Source of the DNA: Sclerotiophoma versabilis | Taxonomy: Eukaryota > Ascomycota > Dothideomycetes > Pleosporales > Didymellaceae | NCBI GenBank assembly: GCA_012274445.1 | Contig: JAAROD010000093.1 | Span: 1,364,001 to 1,428,000 of the forward strand | DNA length: 64,000 nucleotides | Direction of reading: 5' to 3' | Shown here: piece after piece, positions 40,922 through 52,919 of the stretch | Layout: each line of letters begins with the position of its first letter | How positions within the stretch are numbered: the stretch's first letter is position 1 | Notes under the pieces: model-generated | Seen by the model: the letters and a program-made list of their open reading frames with translations, nothing else | The model's database searches: none | What the model was told of the DNA's origin: nothing | Made by a program: the position numbers and the translations under genes

Positions 40922-43661
40922 GCGCCCAGTCCACTACCTCTCCTTCGCCAGCCTTTGGCACAGCTAGCTGAAGCGTAGCAAGACTACGCTATGATCAATA
41001 TACCCCAAGATTTCGCTAGCGCAGGCTGGTCAGCGCTTTGCACGACACGTTACGATATGCCTTCCCATATTTTGCATAAGCGGATCAATCATCCGGAGTC
41101 AAGGAAAAACAACCATCAGGTTTTGGTTTGGTTCGCTCAGAACGTGACTTCTACCACTTAGATCTCATGATGTATATGGGGATTTGCTGGTCGTTAGAAG
41201 TCGACTGTTCTTTTCACACTTTCTTGTCTCTCCTTGACAAACATTTTCTTCTTCTTCGTGTACACACATTTATCTAGGGTTGGTGTATGGATTGGATACC
41301 CATATACTTTGGACATTGAGATGTGAAGCTCAATCAGCAATCGTTTGGTCTACCAAAAATGACAATCATTTAAACAAACACATCTTTTCTTGCCCCTTTC
41401 ATAACCATCCTTGTGTTGCCACGAGTCGCACTTACCCAAACCAGCACGAGGACAGTTATTTTCGCAATTACGGATTGCGATCGTCGAGGTCACCTCCGAG
41501 TGTGCCTCCGACTTTGTGGCAGTGCTCGCACGTTCCTGCGATCCACATTCCTGAACAAGTTCAGCCGCAACAGCGCATCCAAGCGCTGGTTGACGGGGCA
41601 CCGACTCACGGTCTTTCTTTCAACAGCTGAACCTGGGACATCACGTCATGCTCTCCACTACGTTACGCAGGCTCAATGAGCAGAGAGGAAAACCAATGAA
41701 TCACAATTCACCGGTTGCACTATTTCACCCAACGCTGCGCCCCGTTAATATTCGCAGATTCCAGGTCGTTGGTTTTGCTCTGTTGTTGGGTCTCACGAGT
41801 CGGCACGGGGCAGCGAGGATTGCAAGCACAGAACTATTGGTTTGTGGTTTCAGGTGCTGCACCGGTGACAAGCCCGGCAGGGGTCCTGACTCTCAAAGTC
41901 TGGACGTGCGGTTTCTTGTTTGTCAACTCCACGATGTTTCGGAAGGCCTGTCCTGCAATAGTTTGAGTTTGCCAGGGTCTGGATGGCCACGTTCGTGGCG
42001 CTGCACATGGCTGTGCGACTGTAAGTGTGGTGAACTGTCACGTGAGCTTTGGCCCGAGATCTCTAGGTGGGTGCGATTGTTTGGATTGAAGACCAGAGCA
42101 GAGCTGGAGGTTTAATTCAAGGACTTGGAATAATGATGATATCGGGCCGCTTAGTCTGGTGGCCATATATCAAAACCTACAAGCAGTCCCATGGAGCCAC
42201 GCACTGTTGCGGTTAGTAGAAGCTGTGCCAAATTAGACTCTGGAATATGTAGGCATGATATAGAGTCCTTTTACAGTTTCTGGCAGAGCACCTTGTGTTA
42301 TTTGGCGGATTTGTCTCTCGAAAAGCAGGTGAGATCGCATACAACCTCGAATATATAAAATTTAGTCGGTATCAATCTGCCGGTCATTTGCAATAAGGCA
42401 AGGTCTTTTGAAGATGGGCTTGCCGAACCGGCAAACTGCCTCTCCAGGTGGTGCTGCGCTCAAAACGTGAAGAGATATTAGTCGTACCTTCCGAATACAT
42501 GACTGACTGTTGCGTCGAGATCCCGCAAGGTATGTCGCACTCCTGGGCCACTCAGCAGACCCAGCATACTCTTCTTGTGTATAGTCCAGCGCAGAATCGC
42601 CCCTGAAAAGAAAACTTACGGTCACCCTTTTAGTATCTGACTGCCCCAGGCTATCAATGTACCGATATTGCTGAAGACCTCATCGCCTCGGGGCCACTTG
42701 GACCTTACAATATAACTCGTTATGCCTCGATAGAGTAGACCGCGGGTTGGTCCGCAGGTGTTCGCGCGTTCGTAGGATACAGACTTTTGATTGGCAGGAG
42801 ATTGAAGTTATACAATTTAATCACAAAGCAAAGTGCTTCATCTGCGCGTTGATAGCAGTACAAACACACTGTCTTCTTTCGATAGTTGATTGTATGTATA
42901 CTTCCGGCTCTTAAACACATACACTATACTGGAAACAAAACTCTCAATCATCGTCATCTCCAGCTTCAGTGCTACTGTCCTTGCGGTAACGATGCCTGTC
43001 GGGGGTAAGTGTTCTCGGAGGAGATGAGGGAGGTTGAATAAGAGCTGACGACCTCGTAATTGAAGAAGCTGCTATCGCTCCATGCCAGCTTTGTGAGGCG
43101 AACCAAACCGTCGCGTCGAAATTGCTTTTAGCGGAGGGATCAACCATGGCCTATGGGAGGCCGAGCTACTCAAGATTTGTATGGAATAGAGCTGGAAGAG
43201 ACGATGTATAATAAAGAATTGATAGTGCCAGATGACGCGACGTACTCCTGGAGCAATGCACCTCTTACTCACGTAAACCCACTTTATCTTCCTTTGAAGG
43301 CCTTTGTCATAGGTGCCTGTGGTATCGAGAGGATTGGAAATCTTGTTCGAGAGTGACGATACGTCGATCGTTGTTCGAATTTCCGTCAAAGAATGAGTAG
43401 GTTAAGGTGGATGGCAGGTGCTCACTACGGAGTCGTGCCAAGTTCGACTCCGTGATGCGCGAGACTGATATCACGAGCTTACCTGATCGCCAGGCTGTTG
43501 CGTGGACAAGTTGTAGAGAAGCTATATCCGTGTGGTTGAAGACGCGCACTGAGTCATTATTGACTCGTGCTAAGATGGATGTTGATATCCTGAGAACATG
43601 AGTATGTAGTTGCCTGGAGGGATTCTGGGTGCAACGACATTCATTTAGTAATCCCTAAACT
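40922..43661. other. 2.7-kb gene-poor tract, A/T-rich
   Basis: Only short frames in all six readings. The longest (41648-42115, plus) has no recognisable family. A minus-strand frame at 42944-43147 ends in an acidic tail and has a possible upstream intron (GTGAGT near 43273), but nothing confirms it as a gene. Confidence 0.4.
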
Positions 43662-44075
43662 TCCATCGCTCTTGTCTCTACCTCCATAGCTGCTGCACTG
43701 GCAGCTCCTGTGCGCAGTTTCGATTCCAAGATCACGCCTGAAGCTCGATGGGGCCACGCCAGCTCTAACGATGAGCGGGATCTTGACAAATTGATGGTTA
43801 GATGGGATTCCAGCAGTACTGAGGATAAGAGGCATATCATTGATAAAGACTGAGAGCGTGGCAAGAAAAAGGTTGGATCGTTCCTTCCTGTGTTGTACGG
43901 TTGATTGATTGATGGACTTGCCTCATAGCTTGCTGGGATTGTGGCAGCACCGAGGACAAGCGCAATATTGTCGATACTGGCTGAGATTATGGGAAAATCA
44001 GTACAGTAAAAGGGAGAAGAATGTGACTATGGGAGTACTGAGGACAAGTGAGAAACTGTGGATTGTGGAGTGACA
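43662..44075 (+). pseudogene. Degenerate locus encoding repeated STEDKR-type peptides
   Basis: An open stretch from 43662 reads SIALVSTSIAAALAAPVRSF, which looks like the end of a secretion signal. ITPEARWGHASSNDERDLDK and then RWDSSSTEDKRHIIDKD follow, with a stop at 43851. The unit recurs at 43934 as WDCGSTEDKRNIVDTG, in another frame and followed by a stop. It recurs again at 44025 as DYGSTEDK-stop-ETVDCG. WGHASSNDERDLDK aligns with the same pattern. Each copy keeps W/Y, S/G-ST, EDK(R), I, D. There is no ATG in frame just upstream (TAA at 43656), unless the TAG at 43687-43689 is an intron acceptor. It looks like the remains of a secreted protein built of short repeats with dibasic KR sites. 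No known family was recognised. Confidence 0.35.
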
Positions 44076-45259
44076 TGCACACTGAACATCAGCGTTTATC
44101 GACTCTAGGAGACGATGACGCAAGAACAAGGTCGTCGAATAGATGCAAGGAAATATTCGAAGGGCAGCAGTCTTTCTGCATTTCCCATACCTACCGTGCA
44201 TCTCATTCACGACAACTTGAACGATCAGTGCATCGTATAGCATCGTACAGCAGCGTCCACGGTGGAGCTCCTGCATCAACCTGACTCACAGAGCACATTG
44301 CACCGTCGACAAAACAAGTCAGACCGGCCTTTACTGATCCATCTGACTTTCATCTGCCGACCGTTCTCGAACATCAGGTTGAGCTCAACAACAGTACATC
44401 GAAAGACACTACTCCACACTTCTAGCCTCCTTCAATTGCTCACAGCACCTGCCTAATGCGGCAAGTTGTTCACTCCACTTTCAAGCCCACGACAACAAAT
44501 TTTATGGCGTGCCAGATGCCCAATTGTGGGCGTCAATATGCACCAGGTGTAGCGTAGTTGTGGGAGTGCTAGCAGAGCAGAGCCGAGGCGGGCGCATGTG
44601 AAATGGCGTTGACTGATGAGAATTGGGCGTGTGGTGGCGGGAAGCGCCCGCCGAGCACGTGGGGTCGTGTCGGTGCTTTTACCGGGTGAGTGGGCGGAGA
44701 ACGGAGAACTGGAGACTGGTGGACGCGTCCGTCCGAGCGTGCCTTTGTCCGATGTCGTTGGAAATGTCGTGTGGTCTGTCGTGATTGATCGCCATGGTGT
44801 TGCAGTGGTGATGAGATGTCAATGACGTCTACAATTGGTGTCGTGGCGCTTGCATGTGGTTATGCTGGAAACTCGGGTGTGATACCAAGATCACACATTC
44901 GTGTGGCAACATGTGAGGAAGTTGATAGATTAACAGTGTGAATAAATATCTGTGTTGATGTTGAAATTTCATAGATAGTGTTGAGTGTGGCAGCCTAATT
45001 CGCCGTGTGATGCTCCCAAAATCTCAGCCCAAAGCTTTTCCTAGCAGTTCCTCATCCCAGATGTCGGTCTTGAAGGGTATAATACGCAAGCAGTTGCAAT
45101 GTATATCGCTTTTGTGTTCAAGTCGTTCGTCCAAGTCCCGCCGCGCCAAAGCGCTTGCCTCCTCTCGTGATCAATCGTCAATATCCTGACGCGTGTTACG
45201 TATGTACGGTACTGACACGTCCTGGCGTGTCGTTCTCGTCGCTCATCATGCTGGTTCAT
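44076..45259. other. Intergenic, gene-poor
   Basis: About 1.2 kb to the KGD4 stop codon. Several short conflicting frames. A G/C-rich island near 44580-44820 encodes nothing recognisable. No RNA gene was seen. Confidence 0.4.
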
Positions 45260-45671
45260 CTATGCAAACATGCTAGCACCGCCCGACTCGATGGCCTCAA
45301 TCTCAGCTTGAGACCAAGTCATCTGCTGAAAGCGTGCGGGAAGCTCGGAACGGTCGAAGTAGAAGCCCTTGCCTGCCTCAACAGGGCCAAGGGAAGAACC
45401 GGGTGTGCTGCCAACGCCGCTGGAGTAGTCCCTCGACTGGTTCAGCGGACCGTGTTGCTGTGCCTTTTGGCGGTAGCTGGCGAAGGACTCAGGAAGCGAA
45501 TGAGTTGGGGAGGCTGGGTGAGCCTGAGGGGTGTGGTCGACGTCTGCACACATTTGTTAGTCATTAGCTAGATATGACAGACAATCAGCACGTACGGGTG
45601 GGAGTGGTGCGCTTGCCCAGGAAGCGGATCATGGGCTGGCGGCCAGCCTGGAGGACCTTGGTTGCGTTCAT
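45260..45671 (-). CDS. KGD4: 2-oxoglutarate dehydrogenase subunit Kgd4 (Ymr31/MRPS36 family)
   Basis: Two exons (45671-45596 and 45543-45260) with a 52-nt intron give 119 aa, close to yeast Kgd4. The protein ties E3 to the E1-E2 core of the mitochondrial 2-oxoglutarate dehydrogenase complex. It was formerly listed as a mitochondrial ribosomal protein. Family marks are the N-terminal PMIRFLGKRT and a HVDHTPQAHPASP segment. The motif SYRQKAQQHGPL and the C-terminal ELPARFQQ...EAEIEAIESGGAS also match yeast Ymr31 in order. The N-terminus MNATKVLQAGRQP is a short basic presequence. It diverges from MED18. Confidence 0.9.
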
Positions 45672-46258
45672 TGTGGATGGATGAGGTGAGGATGGTATGA
45701 GCCGAGGTCGACAATTGCAGTGCGCAGAGGACAAGAAGGTGTGATTACAAAGTGGTAGCAGTGGACGAGGGCACGTAGGCTGATGGCAGCGAGCTGATTG
45801 AGAGAGTGAAGGGAGCGTAGGCAGTGGTGGTGATGGAGGGGGGCCGGACGTGACGACGAAGCATTAATGTTATCCACGTTCGCGGCGCGAGCTGCGATGC
45901 GCTAAACGCCGAAGACGCCATTTTTCCCACTTTCCGGCCCTCTCCACACATGCCTACGCCCGGAGAAGATCGTCTCATAATCGACTGACATGTGTTGTCG
46001 TGCTCATGCGTATTTCTAAGCGATTTCGCACGGCACTGCGCAAAATAGACATCCCGTTGTGCGGAGAGCTCCACAATCTCTCTGCAGTCGCGTTACCTTG
46101 CCATTTCTGGTTTCACTGGATTTCTGCAAGCGTACCGCTCCCCGCCAATTGCGTGCCGACATTCCTTATCGACCCCACGATTTACAACGGGAATTGCATA
46201 TCGATTGTGTTGGGCCCAGGTCTGGCTCTCCCTTCCCTGCTCCTCCAGAATACACTCA
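45672..46258. promoter_or_regulatory. Divergent upstream region, KGD4 and MED18
   Basis: 587 bp between two divergent ATGs. The MED18 frame is open for 18 codons upstream of its ATG from a TTG only. No other gene is supported. Confidence 0.4.
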
Positions 46259-47172
46259 ATGCACGAGTTGCTCCTCTATGGCCAAGTGTCGGCCGCACGC
46301 CATGATCAAGTCTTGAAGATTCTTGCGGGGGTTGCTGCTATGCAGCCCCGCCGTGTACTCCAGCGGCGCATCATCTACAAGCCTGAGCGCGAGCCGGAGG
46401 AGCCTGGCTCTCACTTGCGGCGCGGCGGTACTCAGGCCGTTGCTGTCAAGCAGAAGCAGCAGGCTACTACACCTACACAGCTCTACTACACGCACTTGGT
46501 ACAGAACCTATCAGAGAAGGACTTTGGGAACGGTGACAATGAAGCAAGTGACACTTTGTCTGCCGACGTGGACTTTGAGGGCAGCGAAGAACCAAAATGG
46601 TCGACTTTGTTCGAGGACATACCAGACACTGGGGATAGAGGGGTATCAATACGCTTCACCAACAGCACTGATCTTATTGGGGGTAACCCTCACACCTTCA
46701 TGACTACTTCAGGACCGAATCGGTAATATTGTCCCTTGTACCCTGCTGCCATGTCTGACCAGGTTGTAGCTTTGTCACTGAGTACTACATCGAGGGACAT
46801 CGCTTTGTCCACGGCAACGTTGTCATCTTCCTCCACCGCATACTCCACGAGCCCGGCGTCCGGAACCTGCAAACAGAACCGAAGGTCAACCCCCCCGCAT
46901 TCGAAGCCCTCCAGTTACTGGATCAGAGCGGCACATACATACTTGAGGCAAAGGTGCGCGTGCAAGACTTCAAAGATGCGTCCGTGTTAGAGTCTGGCGT
47001 CAACGAGCTCAAGGCGTTCCAGACGTCAATGAGGGGCTGCGTAGAATTATCACTACCTGATCGTCTCGCGATGGACACACGAGTGAAATACAAGCCGCCA
47101 CCGGGTGTTGTTACGAAGGCCCAGGTACAACAAGCGCAGGCGCAGGCGCAAGGTCAAACGCAGAATCGCTGA
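46259..47172 (+). CDS. MED18: Mediator complex subunit 18 (Med18/Srb5)
   Basis: Two exons (46259-46722 and 46770-47172) with a 47-nt intron give 288 aa. The start MHELLLYGQVSAARHDQVLKILAGVAAMQ matches the conserved N-terminus of fungal Med18. After a variable acidic middle come NPHTFMTTSGPNR|FVTEYYIEGHRFVHG, joined by the intron, then NVVIFLHRILHEPG and SGTYILEAKVRVQDFKD. The tail is Gln/Ala-rich (AQVQQAQAQAQGQTQ). Med18 sits in the Mediator head with Med20 and contacts RNA polymerase II and TBP in the nucleus. Two AG acceptors lie close together (46762 and 46769); the second keeps the frame and restores the YIEGHRFVHG motif. Confidence 0.93.
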
Positions 47173-47863
47173 AGTATTCTTTTTGCAGCTTTGTCAGCTT
47201 TAATGAGTCGGCTTAAGAGCTTATGCCTGAAGGCATTATTGATGACGACTATGCCTGCATAAAGGTCAAAACGTACAGACGGAGCCTAAATCACACAGAG
47301 CTACATGTGCGTTCCCAGTGCTTGCTCAACATACCACTACATCCACGAAGCAGGTCTAGCAAGTATCGATTCGTTTATGCAAGGCTAGTCACAAAATCGG
47401 GATATGGTTTTGTAGCTCTTCACAACGAAAGCAAGCCCATGCAGGTAGAAGACTCTAAACCTTATATAAATCATAGCCCAGAGCCGCACAAGCTCAAGAT
47501 AGGGTTTTCTAGTAAAAATCTCAAAGCTTGTGCATTACACGGCGTGCCTCGCTGATACAGTTTGCGATTTCGCTGTCGTCCCAGATTCTGTGTGCAGTGC
47601 ATTTAACCAATAAAAAAATCGAACTATTTCAACAGTCAAGCGACTGTTAGAGTATGCGAGCCCTGAATAGAAAGACATAGTATGGTCTGTGATAACAGCA
47701 CGTTGCAAGTGAAGCACGTGCTAGCGCGAAAGCGCGTCTCGCGTCTGATTTGCACATGCTGAATGGCAGCCTTGTCTAACCCAACAACCTACAATCACAC
47801 ATCAACAACATATCGACTTGCGCGGCCAATTTTGGAGACTATTGCAGTGACTGAGGTGTAGAT
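47173..47863. other. Intergenic: MED18 3' region / PNK upstream
   Basis: About 690 bp, A/T-rich in the second half. One plus-strand frame (47223-47555) has no family resemblance. No gene called. Confidence 0.4.
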
Positions 47864-49948
47864 ATGGCTGAAAGGCCCAAGGTCAGGAAGCGACCGAGCG
47901 CCGGCGAAAAAGAGGTTTCTCCTCCTTCAGCGAAGAGGCGGCAGCAGTCGCACACGACAAGTGAGCTGCAACATCAAGACCACGGTGAATGCTATTGACA
48001 CGCAACTCAGACAAGGCAGTCGCTAGTTTCTTTACTCCTACGTCAAAGAAGGAACCGGAAAAGATGACATGGCGGGTTGTGAAAGACAGCCTTCTTGTTG
48101 GGAGATACAAAACCTCAGCTGCAGCTCACGCGGCCAAGAAAGCAAGATGGAGAATAGCAGCTTTTGACTTCGTAAGTCTGCTGGGAACCACATCCAGCTC
48201 GAGTTTTTGAGTGCGCCTCATGACTAATGTTGTCATGCAGGACTCAACTTTAGTTACACCTGCATCTGGGAAGAAATTTGGCCGCGATGCTAGCGATTGG
48301 AAATGGTGGCACAGCAGCGTTCCAGGGAAACTCAAGGAACTTCATGAGGAAGGGTGAGACACGACATGAAGCGTCTGCACGTCACGATATCTGTACTGAC
48401 CCGGGTGTGTCGAACAGATACCTTCTTGCTGTAGTGAGCAATCAAGGTGGTATCAGCCTCAAGCCAGATCCGAAGACGGTCAAGTCTGACCAGAAACGAT
48501 TGGCGGATTTCAAGGGCAAAGTCTCGGCAGTGCTTAACCAGCTTGATCTACCTGTTACCGTATACGCAGCTACGGGTCGCGACGGGTACCGCAAACCGCG
48601 AGTGGGAATGTGGCAAGAACTGTTGGAAGACCACGACCTCGAAGGTGTAGATTCTGTTGACTTTGAGAACTCCTTTTTTGTTGGAGATGCCGGTGGTCGT
48701 GAGGCAGTCACTGACATATCTATGAAGGACCACTCATGTGTCGACAGGTACGCTGCAGCCTCTAAAACTTGCATCGCGACAAGGAATTACATTGTACTAA
48801 ACTCAATCCAGGGATTTCGCGGCCAACGTGGGCATACCGTTTCATACGCCAGAGGAGTACTTCCTGCAACAAACTCCTCAGCCATTTGTAAGGGACTTTG
48901 ATCCAACCGCTTTCGTAAACAAACTGGCCGGGAGCTCAACACCTGCAAGTACGTTGAGGGATCAGCAGCCACACGGAACATAGTGCTTTAAACAGAGCAG
49001 TCCAGACACTGACTTGAGTGTAGATCCGATAATTACGAAGACTGACGTCTTGGATATTCTTCTTCTTGTCGGTAGCCCTGGTGCTGGCAAGTCATCTTTC
49101 TATTGGAGGCATTTGCAGCCACTGGGATATGGTCGTGTAAACCAAGACATCCTCAAGACTGTACGTGCTTAGGCATCCTTTACGTGCATGGCGGCACGTG
49201 CTGTACCACCCACCTCTCGGCACGTTGAGTAACATTTTGAAACAGCGCGAGAAATGCGTGAAAGCCGCCACGGCGCTCATCGAAGAGGGGACGAGTGTAG
49301 TGGTTGGTACGTTATTTCGGCACCCCGCCTTGTCGACATAACTTTGCATACCAGCATGTATACTAAAGGCTTCTAGACAATACCAATGCCGATCAAGACG
49401 TACGCACCGTATGGGTGAATCTGGCAAAGAAACACTCAATCCCTATTCGCTGCGTACTTTTTACAGCACCGGCTAAGCTGTGCGAACACAATGACAGTGT
49501 TCGCGCGTTGAATCGTAGTTCAGAAGTAGGTTTCTCAACACTAGCCGCTAGCCCAGGTACCGGTTCAATGTGCCTGCCAGATGAAGTTACTCTGGCACGC
49601 GACAGAATGCTGGCTAGCGTCAACCGCATTGCGGAGAATCGTCCCCGGGCTTCCATCGGTGCTCGCTTGCAAACTATTGACATTGTTAGCTAACTGCCTT
49701 CAGACCAATCCCGAGAACAGGATAATGTTGCCGAAGCTTGCGTTTACGAGCTTCGCGTCAAGATACCGCGCCCCAACACTGGAGGAGGGGTTCAAAGACA
49801 TTATCAAAGTAGATTTCGAGGTAAGTGTTGTACAACCGCGAACTAGATATCCTTTGTGGCAGTGTGGTGTACAGAACCAGATGCTAACCGAGCGAAGTTC
49901 ACTGGCTCTAATGTCCATATGGAAACATGGAGCAAGTACTGGATATGA
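47864..49948 (+). CDS. PNK1: Polynucleotide kinase 3'-phosphatase (DNA repair)
   Basis: Ten exons: 47864-47960, 48011-48171, 48241-48353, 48418-48747, 48812-48948, 49006-49160, 49246-49306, 49377-49525, 49704-49820, 49898-49948. They give 456 aa. The enzyme removes 3' phosphates and phosphorylates 5' hydroxyls at DNA breaks so that they can be ligated. The HAD phosphatase motif DFDST (residues 85-89) is split by intron 2. LAVVSNQGGIS, PVTVYAATGRDGYRKPRVGMW and FFVGDAGGR follow. The kinase P-loop GSPGAGKS is at residues 302-309, then IRCVLFTAPAKLCEHND, FASRYRAPTLEEGFKDI and the C-terminal WSKYWI. The N-terminus VRKRPSAGEKEVSPPSAKRR looks like a nuclear signal. Intron 5 must use the AG at 49005, because the earlier AG at 49000 would bring an early stop. 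Intron 8 (178 nt) is least certain. Confidence 0.9.
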
Positions 49949-52919
49949 CTGGGGAAGGAAGGCTCCACGTCGAAGTCAACTGCCAGGATAATCCTGATGT
50001 TAGAAGATTTTCTGGCGCGAACGCTTACGACGACTCGCTGCGCCCAGTGTGATTACAGCAGTCCTGCCCGGCATCACGGTGCAGCAAACGATATGGTAGG
50101 GCTTATTCGAAGCGAGATCACGCTCGCAGCTCCAGTATCTCCGAGGCACTCAGTAGCGAAGTTAGCATCTACCACATGTTCCACACTCAATGTTCCGCAG
50201 TACATGCAATGCAGTAATGCTGCAGCCCATGCTCAAGTATATGTACATGACAGACGATCAAACATAAGTAGATTGCGTAAGCCGGCATGCAGATGGGGAC
50301 ATCCACGGAAGTCTATGCGACAAATCATCGTGAACATGGGAAATACCAGACCGATGACATAAAGGGTACCTTGTGCGATTGTGCAAATACTCGGAGTGCC
50401 GTTGGCCGGCGGTACTTCCGTTATCGATAGCAGAGCGATAATACTCCACTTGTGCCTTTTCCGGATAGTCAACCTTTGCAGAAAGATCGGCGAGAGCTAA
50501 GTCAGAGAGGTCCACGTTGCATGTTCGAGACCGCCAGACGCAACGAGCCGTCTGTTCCATCTTCAGGAAGTTCTCAATCGGCATTGGCGTCACTGACAGC
50601 TCGCATTGCTGTTGACCGGTGGTCAATCGCGTGAAAGCACGTGGTTGCAAAGTCACGAAGTACCTAGGTGGCCAAAAAGTTTGCCGAGTTCCATCGTTGG
50701 TAAAGGAGCAGTGCGGGCGAGCACATGCTCAGGAACCGAACTTCATGCAAGTTGAGCGTTGCAGACCTGGGCAAACGGTGTTCTCCCGCCCGTCTCTGCA
50801 TGTTGGTGCAGGCAGTTGCCGTGCCGCGGTCGCTCGCTCCCTCCAGAGTCCGTAGGAGTGCTGTGAAAGCGCCGGACGACAGCCGGTTTGAGACCGGTCC
50901 GACACGGCGAGCTGTCTGTCGTCATGATCTGAGCTGCGAGCATGGTGGAGGCAGCCTACTGTTCCCAAGCACCTGTTACCGAGTTTGAAATCGCGCACTA
51001 ATATCTCGATACGGCATGGTGGTCGCCCAGCATCAGAGATTTTGGTGAACTGCGATTCCAGACACGGCACGGATTTCCACTGCACACGAATCAACAGCCC
51101 CGTCTAATGTGGTTTGAATTGAAACTCCTTGCAACCTTTACAAAAAAGTGTGAGCACTATCGCAGGAACCCGCTTCTGTAGAGTGAAAAAGGAAAGGTTC
51201 AAACGTTTTCGTAAGCGATGCGTTGGCCGCTGAGGTCAGTGAGGCTTGCAGCTTGGAAGATTCAGAAGTCTTCCAAAAACCACACCAAGCCATGGCCAGT
51301 AAGCGCGGTAAGGAACAATACCAATCAGGCACCGTTCAACGATTAGCGTTCCAACAAATCCTTCCGATTTGTCTGGACACTCCTGGCTTATACGCTGGGC
51401 TGAAAGGCTCTCCCAGCCTCCCCCAGGCACACCCGCACGATGTCAGAGTCAGGTGCCAGAGGGCTTGCAAAAAGGGAGTCAATGATGGTGGACTGCGCAA
51501 ATGGGAGCACCCGGTGTTTGATTGTTTTGTAGCTCTGACAACGGGATGGTTGGCTTGTTTTCTCAGAGTTTTGGCGCCTCCGCGGCCCAATCCGCCAGTG
51601 TGTCTCGACCAAGCGGGAAGACGACGGGAGGAAAGCCGACGTCGACACCCGCAGCCAAACACTGCCTGTCGATGTCATCGCCGGAACACGGACAAGGGCG
51701 AGCAGAAAGCGCCCCAGTCAAGAAGAGGAATACAACCGCGGGCACCTGTGAACCACTCCTCATCCTTGCGCTGCCCCGGTAATCTGTCAAGTTGAGCCAC
51801 GGTTGCACGCACATGGGAAAACTGTCAGAGACCACAGCGCTGGTAACACAGGGACATCAGGTCGGCAAAGCAGTGAGAAAGCGCAGACTCAACACCTGCA
51901 AATGGACGGCAAAGTTTGCGAAAAATAGAAAATGCAATGACTGTGTTGTGGGAACCGTTGTGCCTGCATGGCCTTACCCACCCGCAAAAGCTTTTTCGAA
52001 ACTCGTCAACAGCAGAGGATAGAGTTCGCATGGGACCGGGGTATTTTCAACGCCTCCACCAACGACAGGCCTCGCATTTAGATTCGGGATGTTGAAAACT
52101 CAGAATGTCCAGACCAGAGAATGTGTGGAGCAGGTGGACGTCAAGTGTCTGCTACTACAGCAACAAGTGCACGGCGATCTTGCTGATGCCCAAAACAACG
52201 GCGCAAATGCTGCGAGCAAGCACAAAGCAGCGGCGTCGATGCGTGGACTTTGCGAGGGAGCCCTGGAACAGCTTGCACAGGGCGGTGGCAGGGCATCACC
52301 AGTGCTGTGTACCGGCGAGACGACTCATGACGGCCCGCGCGAGACCGGGGAGGCAGAGTGAATGTGCCGCCAGGTCGCTAGACAAAGACAGGAATAGCTG
52401 CGGTTGAGGGTGGTGAGGGCTTGGCCTGCAGTCCCAATGGAAGGAGCTACCCTAGCTACCGCCGTGCGCCGCTGCCCACACACAAATCGTGCCCCATCCC
52501 CCGACTTTGGTTGCTGTCCTGTTTGCCCACGTCAGTCGTCACTCTTTGCCAACTTGCACTCGCGTTGTCGCTGCGCTGTCTCTCCCTCGAATCAATTGTG
52601 CGCTGGATTCTTAGATCACGAGCATACAAAAGGCCAATCGTGAGTAGCCTCTCACGTGCCTTCCGCTTTGGGTGCGCCAGCCGACGGGCGCTGACTTTGC
52701 TAGGTCTCTTTTGTAGGATAAACAGGCCAAAGAGTACATACGTGGTCCTGCTTCGTGGCACCCTCCAAGGCTTTCTTCCAAACAATCCGCGACCGCCATT
52801 CTCTGGAAGTCTGCAGTCGGCCACCAGCCATACGGCGCGAGGATTACTCTTAAGCTGGTGATGGGACCCCAGCACCCATTGTCAACACTCACGTCACGCT
52901 TCGGCAATCAAACATCAAC
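49949..52919. other. 3-kb gene-poor tract
   Basis: No convincing gene. A plus-strand frame at 51223-51795 (190 codons) starts with TTG, has no motif and overlaps open frames on the other strand. The minus-strand frames at 50233-50656 are similarly unremarkable. Sequence from 52400 to 52919 is the upstream region of the next gene. Confidence 0.45.

Noticed and set aside
51223..51795. 190-codon plus-strand frame
   Set aside because: Starts with TTG, shows no recognisable motif, and overlapping frames on the other strand are equally open.
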